From assembly GCA_021202245.1 (NCBI GenBank), contig JAJQDK010000107.1, positions 1-27,283 of the forward strand: DNA of 27,283 nt, read 5' to 3'. The notes beneath the pieces were generated by a model. The model was not told where the DNA came from. It did no database searches and saw nothing but the letters and a program-made list of their open reading frames with translations. Below are positions 15,354-22,315 of the stretch, piece by piece. Position numbers and translations under genes: made by a program. This DNA is from Clostridiales bacterium. Its GTDB lineage: Bacteria > Bacillota > Clostridia > Oscillospirales > Acutalibacteraceae. Within the stretch, counting starts at the first letter, position 1, and each line of letters starts with the position of its first letter.

Positions 15354-16196
15354 ATGATTAAAGAAAAAATCAAACTGCTTGCGCTCGACCTTGACGGCAC
15401 CACCCTGCGGAGTGATTCCACTCTTTCCGACAGAGTAAAGCGTTCGCTTGAAACGGCAATACAAAGCGGAATTGAGGTGGTGGCGGCAAGCGGCAGACCA
15501 TATGCTTCGATGCCCGAAAGCATTTTGAGTATTGACGGACTGAATTATTCAATCACATCTAACGGCGCCGCTGTCTGCGATAAGGACGGCAAGCGGATAC
15601 GTTCGGCGGTTATAGACGAAGGCGACGTGCTTAAAATACTTGACATCACACGGGATGAGGATTTTATTTTTGAGGCGTTTATCGGAGGACGGACCTACAA
15701 CGATAAAAGATATACGGATGATCCGATTAAGTACGGATGCAGCGCAGCCTATGTAGATTATGTCAGAGCTTCCCACGGCAAGATTGAAAATATGAGAGAA
15801 TTTATTTATACACACAGAAGGGAGCTTGACGGCGTGGAATATGTCTGTACCGACAAGCGCAAACGGGAAGCAGTGAGGGATAGGATAGCGCAGAGCACAA
15901 GCGAGCTTTTTATAACCTCGTCATCGGAAAATTTTGTGGAAATTTCCGCAAAAAACGCAACCAAAGCCAAAGGCCTGGAGTATGTGTGCGAATTGCTCAA
16001 AACGCCAAAAGAAAACACCGCCGCCTGCGGAAACGCAGACAACGATGCGGATATGGTGCTGTGGGCAGGACTCGGCGCAGCGGCGAGAAATTCATCGAAG
16101 CTTTGCCTTGATGCCGCCGATATTGTGGTAGGCGCAAACGACGATGACGGCGTTGCGCAGCTGATAGATTATATTTTGAAGTATAATCAAAAATAA
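15354..16196 (+). CDS. Cof-type HAD-IIB phosphatase
   Basis: 280 residues from the ATG preceded by AAGGAGGAT (15342-15350). Motif I ALDLDGTTL contains both aspartates (12 and 14), motif II is AASGRPY, and a C2-type alpha/beta cap follows. Motif III is the Lys region in NATKAKGLEYV. Motif IV reads GNADNDADM, so the first Asp of the usual GDxxND is Asn, which may lower or alter Mg binding although the NDADM half is retained. Cof-type enzymes dephosphorylate sugar phosphates, nucleotides or flavin precursors; the substrate here is unknown. Probably co-transcribed with nth. Confidence 0.87.
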   Translation: MIKEKIKLLALDLDGTTLRSDSTLSDRVKRSLETAIQSGIEVVAASGRPYASMPESILSIDGLNYSITSNGAAVCDKDGKRIRSAVIDEGDVLKILDITRDEDFIFEAFIGGRTYNDKRYTDDPIKYGCSAAYVDYVRASHGKIENMREFIYTHRRELDGVEYVCTDKRKREAVRDRIAQSTSELFITSSSENFVEISAKNATKAKGLEYVCELLKTPKENTAACGNADNDADMVLWAGLGAAARNSSKLCLDAADIVVGANDDDGVAQLIDYILKYNQK

Positions 16197-16414
16197 ACGG
16201 TGCTTATCAATGTGTACTGACAAATAATTTTTCGCAACCTTGCAGCGGCGGTCAGTGACCGCCGCGTTCACAAACACTATAAGCATATACCAATGTGTAC
16301 TTTCGTATAATTTTCCACCGCAGCCCGTGCCTCCCTCTGACGAGGGTATTGCCTTGAGGGGAAGGTGGCGGTAAAGGCTTGGGCGCAGCAAAAATACGTA
16401 ACAGAAAAATATTA
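16197..16414. repeat. Gene-free repeat-rich gap with two ATGTGTACT copies and strong inverted repeats
   Basis: 218 bases between converging genes. Two imperfect direct copies, TATCAATGTGTACT (from 16206) and TACCAATGTGTACT (from about 16290), are each followed by ATAATTTT and a C-rich stretch. After the first comes a perfect 10-bp inverted repeat, GCGGCGGTCA (16245-16254) with TGACCGCCGC (16256-16265). After the second comes CCCTC-TGAC-GAGGG and GGGGAAGGTGGCGG, reminiscent of small non-autonomous elements in gut Firmicutes. None of the hairpins has a clear T-tract, so a terminator for lepA is not obvious. Confidence 0.55.
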
Positions 16415-18226
16415 TCAATCCGTATCGAGCTTCAGCACTGCCATAAACGCCTCCTGCGGCACTTCAACCGTGCCGAGCTGCCGCATACGCTTTTTGCCCT
16501 CTTTTTGCTTTTCAAGCAACTTCTTCTTACGGCTTATATCACCGCCATAGCACTTGGCAAGCACATCCTTTCTCATAGCCTTAACGGTTTCTCTGGCTAT
16601 GATTTTGCCGCCTATGCACGCCTGAATAGGCACCTCAAAGAGCTGACGGGGGATGTTTTCCTTCAGCTTTTCAGCCATTTTGCGTGCCCTTGGGTATGCT
16701 TTCTCCGAGTGAATGATAAACGACAGCGCATCAACAACCTCACCGTTGAGCATAATATCAAGCTTGACAAGACTGCTCGGAACATATTCCTTCATCTCAT
16801 AGTCAAAGGAAGCGTAGCCTCTTGTGCGTGATTTCAGCGTGTCAAAAAAGTCATAGATAATCTCGGCAAGCGGAAGAATGTAATGCAAATCTACTCGGTC
16901 GGCATCAATATACTGCATATCGACAAAGGTTCCCCGCCTGTCTTGACAAAGCTCCATAATATTGCCCACATATTCCTTGGGCGCATAGATATGAGCATCC
17001 GTAACAGGTTCTTCGGCAAGCGCTATAAGCGACGGATCGGGGTAGTTCGTTGGGTTGTCTATCATTTTCACCGTGCCGTCGGTGAGAGTTATTCTGTAGA
17101 TAACACTCGGCGCAGTTGTAATCAGGTCAAGCTGGTATTCGCGTTCTAAGCGCTCCTGAATAATTTCCATATGGAGCAGCCCCAAAAATCCGCACCTGAA
17201 GCCAAAGCCGAGAGCAACCGAGGTTTCTGCCTCAAACGAGAGAGAGGCATCGTTGAGCTGAAGCTTTTCAAGCGCATCCTTAAGATCGCCGTACTTTGCT
17301 CCGTCAACAGGATAAATACCGCAGAATACCATCGGCTGAGCCTCGCGGTAGCCGGGCAGGGGCTCTTCGGCAGGGTTTGCGGTCAGAGTGACGGTGTCGC
17401 CCACCTTTGCATCGGCAATGGTTTTGATTGAAGCGGCAATATATCCGACCTCGCCTGCGTAAAGTCCCTCGGTTTTTTCCATAGAGGTGGCGTGCATAAG
17501 ACCGCATTCCACCACGTTGAACACACTTCCCGCAGCCATAAGCTTGAACTCGTCGCCGGGGTGTATTTGTCCCTCTTTGAGCCTTACATAGATGATAACT
17601 CCTTTGTAACTGTCATAGTAGCTGTCAAAAATCAGCGCGCGCAGAGGAGCGTTTATATCTCCGCTCGGAGCAGGAATGTCGGACACCACCTTTTCAAGAA
17701 CGGCGTGAATGTTAATGCCGGCCTTTGCCGAAATTTTCGGAGCGTCCTCGGCGGGAATACCGATTACATCCTCAATTTCCTGAATAACTCTGTCGGGATC
17801 GGCGCTCGGCAAATCAATCTTGTTGACCACGGGGACAATTTCAAGTCCGCTGTCAACCGCAAGATAGGTGTTGGCAAGAGTTTGCGCTTCAATTCCCTGA
17901 GATGCGTCAACAACTAAAACGGCGCCCTCGCACGCCACAAGCGAACGTGAAACCTCATAGTTGAAATCAACGTGACCGGGAGTATCAATCAAATTAAACA
18001 AATATTTTTCGCCGTCGTCTGCGTCATAGGTAACGCTTACGGCACGAGCTTTAATTGTAATTCCTCGCTCCCGTTCAAGCTCCATATCGTCAAGGAGCTG
18101 GGCCTCCATATCACGGGCGGAAACCGAATGAGTTTGCTCAAGTATACGGTCGGCAAGTGTACTTTTGCCGTGGTCAATGTGAGCAATTATACTGAAATTT
18201 CGTATTTTATCCTGTGGAAAAGACAA
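16415..18226 (-). CDS. lepA: Elongation factor 4 (LepA), ribosome back-translocase GTPase
   Basis: 603 residues, full length. GTPase motifs: G1 AHIDHGKST (15-23), the switch I region RERGITIK, G3 DTPGHVDFNYE and G4 NKIDLP. Domain II, the EF-G-like domains III/V (SVALGFGFRCGFLGLLHMEI) and the LepA-specific C-terminal domain with the basic SRKKKLLEKQKEGKKRMRQL and GTVEVPQEAF are all present. It binds stalled or initiating ribosomes on the membrane-associated pool. The start is TTG with AAGGTGA six bases upstream. A sigma-A-type promoter lies about 40 bases upstream on the same strand. The gene is monocistronic here and divergent from the C_GCAxxG_C_C gene. Confidence 0.97.
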   Translation of the reverse strand: MSFPQDKIRNFSIIAHIDHGKSTLADRILEQTHSVSARDMEAQLLDDMELERERGITIKARAVSVTYDADDGEKYLFNLIDTPGHVDFNYEVSRSLVACEGAVLVVDASQGIEAQTLANTYLAVDSGLEIVPVVNKIDLPSADPDRVIQEIEDVIGIPAEDAPKISAKAGINIHAVLEKVVSDIPAPSGDINAPLRALIFDSYYDSYKGVIIYVRLKEGQIHPGDEFKLMAAGSVFNVVECGLMHATSMEKTEGLYAGEVGYIAASIKTIADAKVGDTVTLTANPAEEPLPGYREAQPMVFCGIYPVDGAKYGDLKDALEKLQLNDASLSFEAETSVALGFGFRCGFLGLLHMEIIQERLEREYQLDLITTAPSVIYRITLTDGTVKMIDNPTNYPDPSLIALAEEPVTDAHIYAPKEYVGNIMELCQDRRGTFVDMQYIDADRVDLHYILPLAEIIYDFFDTLKSRTRGYASFDYEMKEYVPSSLVKLDIMLNGEVVDALSFIIHSEKAYPRARKMAEKLKENIPRQLFEVPIQACIGGKIIARETVKAMRKDVLAKCYGGDISRKKKLLEKQKEGKKRMRQLGTVEVPQEAFMAVLKLDTD

Positions 18227-18264
18227 TGTAAATCACCTTTTTCTTTTTATTTGAGCTTACTAAA

Positions 18265-18293
18265 AGTATATCACATCAAAGGTGTTTCTACAA
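18265..18293 (-). promoter_or_regulatory. Promoter of lepA
   Basis: Read on minus: TTGTAG (18288-18293), a 17-base spacer and TATACT (18265-18270) with a TG extended -10. It lies about 40 bases before the TTG start. Confidence 0.65.
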
Positions 18294-18332
18294 GTAAAAA
18301 TCATCAGCAAACCGGGACGGCGCCGAATTTTA

Positions 18333-18361
18333 TTGATAACAAAGCAATCAGATGCTATAAT
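18333..18361 (+). promoter_or_regulatory. Promoter of the C_GCAxxG_C_C gene
   Basis: TTGATA (18333-18338), a 17-base spacer and a perfect TATAAT (18356-18361) with a TG extended -10. It is back to back with the lepA promoter. Confidence 0.75.
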
Positions 18362-18405
18362 GACAATGATAAAATAAATTTAAGATTTAAGAAAGGCTGT
18401 TCAAT

Positions 18406-18861
18406 ATGACAAAGGGTGAAATCGCAAAAAAGAACTTTGAAAGCGGATACAACTGCGCTCAGGCTGTGTTGCTGGCGTTTTGCGAGGATTTCGGACTTGA
18501 CAGAGAAACTGCGCTGATGATTTCCTCGCCTTTCGGCGGCGGAATGGGCAGAATGAGAGAGGTGTGCGGAACGGTCAGCGGAATGTTTATGGTGTTGGGG
18601 CTTGCCGACGGCTACAGTCAAACCGAGGATAAGGAAAAAAAGACCCAGCTTTATAACGAGGTGCAGACTCTTGCGGAAAGGTTCAGGGAGGACAACGGCT
18701 CTGTAATTTGCCGTGAGCTGCTCGGTCTGAGAATAAAGGGCAAGGATGATCCCACACCGTCCGACAGGACAAAGGAATATTACAGGGCGCGTCCCTGCGC
18801 AGAGCTGTGCAGATATGCCGCTGACCTCACAGACGAATTTTTGAAAAACAAGAAGAAATAA
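18406..18861 (+). CDS. C_GCAxxG_C_C-family redox-type protein
   Basis: 151 residues. The family pattern is clear: an early Cys in GYNCAQAV (residues 14-21), a Gly-rich PFGGGMGRM leading to EVCGTVSG, a third Cys in ICRELLG and a final pair in CAELCRYAA. The GCA of the family name reads VCG here, a common variation. Members are small proteins thought to be redox-active or metal-binding because of the conserved cysteines, often near transporters or oxidoreductases; the reaction is unknown. The protein is cytoplasmic with a Lys-rich C-terminus. A weak ribosome site AAAGG precedes the ATG, and its own promoter is at 18333. Confidence 0.9.
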   Translation: MTKGEIAKKNFESGYNCAQAVLLAFCEDFGLDRETALMISSPFGGGMGRMREVCGTVSGMFMVLGLADGYSQTEDKEKKTQLYNEVQTLAERFREDNGSVICRELLGLRIKGKDDPTPSDRTKEYYRARPCAELCRYAADLTDEFLKNKKK

Positions 18862-18915
18862 TCGGAGCTGCGCAGATTTGTCCTGCTTAATTTTCCTGCG
18901 GCTCAGATAAAAACC

Positions 18916-18955
18916 ACGCTCCCCGAATAACGATTTTACTCGGGGAGCGTTTAAT
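18916..18955. terminator. Bidirectional intrinsic terminator
   Basis: The perfect 11-bp stem ACGCTCCCCGA (18916-18926) with TCGGGGAGCGT (18940-18950) is followed by TTAATTTT. It lies between the C_GCAxxG_C_C gene and the converging mrp gene. Confidence 0.8.
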
Positions 18956-18983
18956 TTTGATTATTTCATTTAATGCTGCGAGC

Positions 18984-19811
18984 TCAGAGATTTACAAGGT
19001 TCATAATTTCCTCGGCGGCATCGTCAAGATAAGCGCCTTGGAAAAATTCTACTCTTCCGTCGTCCACATTTTTGGCAAGCTCCGGATCAATCGGCAGCCT
19101 TGCCAACACCTTTGTGCCGTATTGCGCGGCGATATCGTCAATATGGCTGTCGCCGAAGATTTGATATTTTTTGCCGCAGTCGGGGCATTTAAAATAGCTC
19201 ATATTTTCTACAAGCCCGAGAATCGGCACATTCATCATCTGCGCCATTTTTACAGCCTTTTGGACTATCATTGAAACAAGCTCCTGCGGAGAGGCGACCA
19301 CAATAATTCCGTCAAGTGGAATGCTTTGGAACACCGTCAGCGGAACATCTCCTGTTCCGGGAGGCATATCGACAAACATACAGTCAATATCTTTCCAAAT
19401 TACATCCGTCCAAAACTGCTTTACCGTGCCGGTTATCATAGGTGAGCGCCAAACAACGGGGTCTGTTTCATTTTCAAGAAGCAGATTGATTGATATAATA
19501 TCAATTCCCGTTTCAGTTGTTACGGGGATAATACCCTCGTCACTGCCCATACATCTCTCTTTAATTCCGAATGCTTTCGGAACAGACGGTCCGGTAATGT
19601 CGGCGTCGAGTACGGCGGTTTTTTTGCACATAACGGTTGAAGGTAACCGCGAGCATTGAGGTTACAAGGCTTTTGCCTACTCCTCCTTTGCCCGATACAA
19701 CACCGATAACCTTTTTTACACTGCTGTATTTGTTAAGCGGCTCGTGTAAATCCTCCGCATTTTGTCCTTACAGCTTGAAGAACAGGATGAGCAATCGTGA
19801 TCACAGCCCAT
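18984..19811 (-). pseudogene. mrp: Mrp/ApbC (NBP35-type) Fe-S carrier P-loop ATPase, frame broken twice
   Basis: Family role: scaffold or carrier of 4Fe-4S clusters. The gene starts at the ATG at 19811-19809 after a GGAG site and encodes a Cys-rich head (CDHDCSSCSSSC). It then needs a -1 shift at an A4 run (plus-strand T run 19760-19763) to continue through the deviant Walker A VSGKGGVGKS, and a +1 shift at an A7 run (19619-19625) to continue into TAVLDADITGPS, VDMPPGTGDVPLT and the CPDC bridge motif. The shifts cancel, so head and tail share one frame. Only the last 215 codons (from 19631) remain as a plain ORF, which lacks Walker A and could not work alone. It may be a real decaying gene or homopolymer sequencing errors; errors are more likely because all motifs are intact. 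Confidence 0.85.
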
Positions 19812-19895
19812 TTTTAACATCTCCGTTTCATAATTTTTTGCTTTATCGTTAAGTTTGTAAATTTTTAAAATTTATTCGGATTTGTGCTGCCACTG

Positions 19896-20891
19896 TTATT
19901 CCTGAGCCTCAGCCTCCGATTCCTCGGACTCTTCCGTTTCGTAGCTTTGATATGTTTCCTCCTGCTGAGTCTGAGCCGACGCCTGAGTTGTCGGGGCGGC
20001 TGTTGCCTGGGTTGCAGGCGCTGCGGTGGTGGGAGCAGCCGTGGTTTGAGGCACCGCGGTGGTTTGGGGCGCCTGAGTTGCTTGGGTGGGAGCTTCCGTT
20101 CGGGGCGCCTCGGTGCGTTCCTCATAAGTGGGCGCCTCGGTTTGCACTTCGATTGTGGTTTCGGCAACAGACGAGCTTGCCGCAGATGTTGTCGGTTGAC
20201 TGCTTTCGGTGTCGTCGGCGCTGTCGCTGCATTGAGAAACGGCAAATGCTATTGCAATAATCAGACAGATTACGGCAAGCACTATGAGTATAATTGAAAT
20301 CGTTTTGTTGCCATTTGATTTTTTGCTTTTCTTTTTCTTATTTTTCTTATTTTTACCGCCGCTATTCCTTTTGGATGATTTGCCGGCGTTTGATTCGGAG
20401 CTTGATGAGCGAACGTCAAAGCCGTTGTCAAAATCATCTCCGTAATCGTCGTCCTCGCCCGTTTGGGAATTAAAGTTGTCGCCGTAATCGGGGGCGGAGC
20501 CGTCCTCATCTTCATAGGAATTATGTACGGCTTGACTTGCTCGGTCAAAGCCGTTAAAGTCATCATAATTATCATAACCTGCGCCGCCGCTGCCGAAATT
20601 ATCGTCGTCAGCGCCGTCGCTGTCAAAGTTATCGTAATTGTCATAGCTGCTGCGGTTACCGTGAGAGCTGTAAATATCGTTTGACTGAGTACCGGCACCC
20701 TCGCGGCGCATCTTGATTATAGCTTCATACGCTTCGTTGATTTCCTTCATCTTCTGCTCGGCGGCATCGGCAAGTGGACTGTCAATGTAGTTGTCGGGAT
20801 GACATTTTTTTGCAAGACTGCAATAAGCTGCCTTGACCTCTTCGTCAGCAGCGTTTTCGGGTATTCCCAATACTTCATAAGGATTATCCAC
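19896..20891 (-). CDS. Membrane-anchored J-domain protein with extracytoplasmic Thr/Pro-rich stalk
   Basis: 331 residues. Residues 4-60 are a J domain (YEVLGI, the HPD triad at 31-33, INEAYEAI), which would stimulate the ATPase of DnaK. There is no Gly/Phe or zinc-finger region, so this is not the housekeeping DnaJ. Residues 75-160 are a disordered Asp/Asn/Gly/Tyr-rich acidic region, 171-196 a Lys-rich block and 198-219 a single membrane helix (starting ISIILIVLAV). The remaining 110 residues are Thr/Ala/Pro/Gln with repeated TQAP and TTAAP units and an acidic end, predicted outside the cell by the positive-inside rule. The GTG start follows AAGGAGG. A strong promoter lies at 20993. mrp follows on the same strand, 84 bases downstream. 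Confidence 0.85.
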   Translation of the reverse strand: MDNPYEVLGIPENAADEEVKAAYCSLAKKCHPDNYIDSPLADAAEQKMKEINEAYEAIIKMRREGAGTQSNDIYSSHGNRSSYDNYDNFDSDGADDDNFGSGGAGYDNYDDFNGFDRASQAVHNSYEDEDGSAPDYGDNFNSQTGEDDDYGDDFDNGFDVRSSSSESNAGKSSKRNSGGKNKKNKKKKSKKSNGNKTISIILIVLAVICLIIAIAFAVSQCSDSADDTESSQPTTSAASSSVAETTIEVQTEAPTYEERTEAPRTEAPTQATQAPQTTAVPQTTAAPTTAAPATQATAAPTTQASAQTQQEETYQSYETEESEESEAEAQE

Positions 20892-20992
20892 GGTTTTTCC
20901 TCCTTACCGGGCAACAACTCAGAGCAAGCTTTTGGCTGAAGCGTAGGCACTGCAACTTTTTGTCACAAGCTGCGCATTTTAATCTTAATGAA

Positions 20993-21021
20993 ATAATAAA
21001 ACAGTCGCTTTGATTTGTCAA
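20993..21021 (-). promoter_or_regulatory. Promoter of the J-domain gene
   Basis: Read on minus: a perfect TTGACA (21016-21021), a 17-base spacer and TATTAT (20993-20998). About 100 bases of leader precede the GTG start. Confidence 0.75.
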
Positions 21022-21058
21022 GTGGGGCATATTTGCAAAAAAACAAAAAGATTTTAAG

Positions 21059-21082
21059 AATTTGCATAGAAGTATGCAAATT
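21059..21082. promoter_or_regulatory. Perfect 10-bp inverted repeat upstream of the baseplate-like gene
   Basis: AATTTGCATA (21059-21068), GAAG, TATGCAAATT (21073-21082). The dyad ends 36 bases before the TTG start. It has no T-tract, and its size and AT-rich symmetric arms fit an operator for a dimeric regulator. A TTGCAT inside it could also act as a -35. Confidence 0.5.
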
Positions 21083-21118
21083 TTTGAAATTTTAGAGTTA
21101 TAGATGGAGGTGACTAAT

Positions 21119-22210
21119 TTGATTATATTTGAAAAAGACATGCCCGTTGAATTTACGGGCAGCGACAACGCCGGCACAGTCGGTGAACACAACGCATTTA
21201 CTGAGGAGTTTTTAATCAGGAATATGACGGACAGTGCGATAGACTACTCCATATATCTGCGTTTTGCAAACGACAGAGTTAATACGATTTTGCCTGACAG
21301 CACAACCGTGAGTGAGGACGGAACGCTCATTGTGTGGAATATCAAGAAAAACGATATTTTTATGCACGGCTATTTTGAATTGCAGCTTGAGGGCAGACAG
21401 GATACCGCCTTGATTTTCCAGACAAAAATCATCAGGCTTTATGCAGACGACAGTATCCCGATTGAGGACGAACAGTACACAAATCCCAATTCGGCGACCT
21501 TGAAGCTGCGTGACGATACCTACGCTATGCTTGATGAAATCAAGAGTCAGCAGGAGCAGCTTGAGGAAAATCTTGAGCTTATTAACGGCACCGATCTCGA
21601 GCTCAAGGAGGACAAATCGAGCAAGGTAACTGCAATTACGGATGACAATTCCGCAAGCGAGGAGTATTATCCGTCGGCGGGCGCCGTTGTAAAATATGTT
21701 AACAGCTCACTGAACGCATTTGAAAACACCTGGGGCCTTGAAGCGCTCTGCGGCGATGTGGATACACTTACGGCTCAGATAAGCGAAAAGGCAAGTCAGT
21801 CGGATATTGACACTGCAATTACAAACTTTGAAAACACCTGGGACTTTGAATCGCTATGCAACGATGTGGAAGCGCTGCAAGTCTCGGCAGAGAAAACATC
21901 CGTAAAAACAAATTTAAGCGATTACATAATTTTGATGGATTCAAATTATGTTCCGCTTGCAATAACCTCAACTGCCCCGAGCGGCGGAGGCTGGGCGATA
22001 CAGGTTGCCGGAAGTACCAAAGCCGCAAAGGCGGCGTATGTGTATTTTCCGTCAAGCGTTACTGCTGTAGGCGGAGGAGCTTTTACGGGCTGCAGCAGCC
22101 TTTCGGCAATATATTTTGCAAATTCAAGCAGCAGTGTCAGCGTACAGGACACTACAATCGGAGATACGGTTACTGTTGAATACGACTATGTACCGCCGAT
22201 TGATTACTGA
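21119..22210 (+). CDS. Phage baseplate (BppU-like) N-terminus with BspA-type LRR end, orphan
   Basis: 363 residues from the TTG at 21119, chosen because GGAGGTG (21106-21112) lies six bases upstream; an ATG at 21104 overlaps that site. Residues 1-125 are beta-rich and resemble the N-terminal domain of phage baseplate upper proteins: ending in GYFELQLEG and a QTKIIRLYADDSI segment. A coiled coil follows (LDEIKSQQEQLEENLELI). A repeated unit, FENTWGLEALCGDV and FENTWDFESLCNDV, appears twice. The end holds one BspA-like repeat (YFPSSVTAVGGGAFTGCSSL). No other phage gene is nearby. It could be a tail-fibre relic, a domesticated adhesin or a part of a contractile injection system. The BppU match is from pattern, not a search. 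Confidence 0.6.
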   Translation: MIIFEKDMPVEFTGSDNAGTVGEHNAFTEEFLIRNMTDSAIDYSIYLRFANDRVNTILPDSTTVSEDGTLIVWNIKKNDIFMHGYFELQLEGRQDTALIFQTKIIRLYADDSIPIEDEQYTNPNSATLKLRDDTYAMLDEIKSQQEQLEENLELINGTDLELKEDKSSKVTAITDDNSASEEYYPSAGAVVKYVNSSLNAFENTWGLEALCGDVDTLTAQISEKASQSDIDTAITNFENTWDFESLCNDVEALQVSAEKTSVKTNLSDYIILMDSNYVPLAITSTAPSGGGWAIQVAGSTKAAKAAYVYFPSSVTAVGGGAFTGCSSLSAIYFANSSSSVSVQDTTIGDTVTVEYDYVPPIDY

Positions 22211-22269
22211 CTTGCAAGGGCTTTGCTGTATATAGGCGGATAGCGGCTGAACGGAGCTTTTCAGTCAAA

Positions 22270-22303
22270 AATCCCTCGTCCTACACGGGCGAGGGATTGA
22301 TTT
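22270..22303. terminator. Bidirectional intrinsic terminator
   Basis: AATCCCTCG (22270-22278) pairs with CGAGGGATT (22290-22298). TTTTT follows one base later on plus, and a T run also follows on minus. It separates the baseplate-like gene from the converging GH13 gene. Confidence 0.85.
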
Positions 22304-22315
22304 TTGCCGGTTAAA

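Noticed and set aside
19619..19625. Programmed -1 frameshifting at the A AAA AAC site in mrp
   Set aside because: The shift needed to rejoin the downstream frame is +1, not -1, and a second opposite shift is required upstream.
19637..19852. Plus-strand ORF of 71 codons opposite the mrp 5' region
   Set aside because: It is antisense to conserved Mrp coding sequence (Walker A and Cys head), has no ribosome site, and its peptide is low-complexity.
19884..20297. Long ORFs in several frames (both strands) across the J-protein stalk
   Set aside because: They mirror the Thr/Ala/Pro repeat of the minus-strand gene in other frames (Arg/Pro-rich or Gly/Leu-rich peptides) with no ribosome sites; composition artefact.
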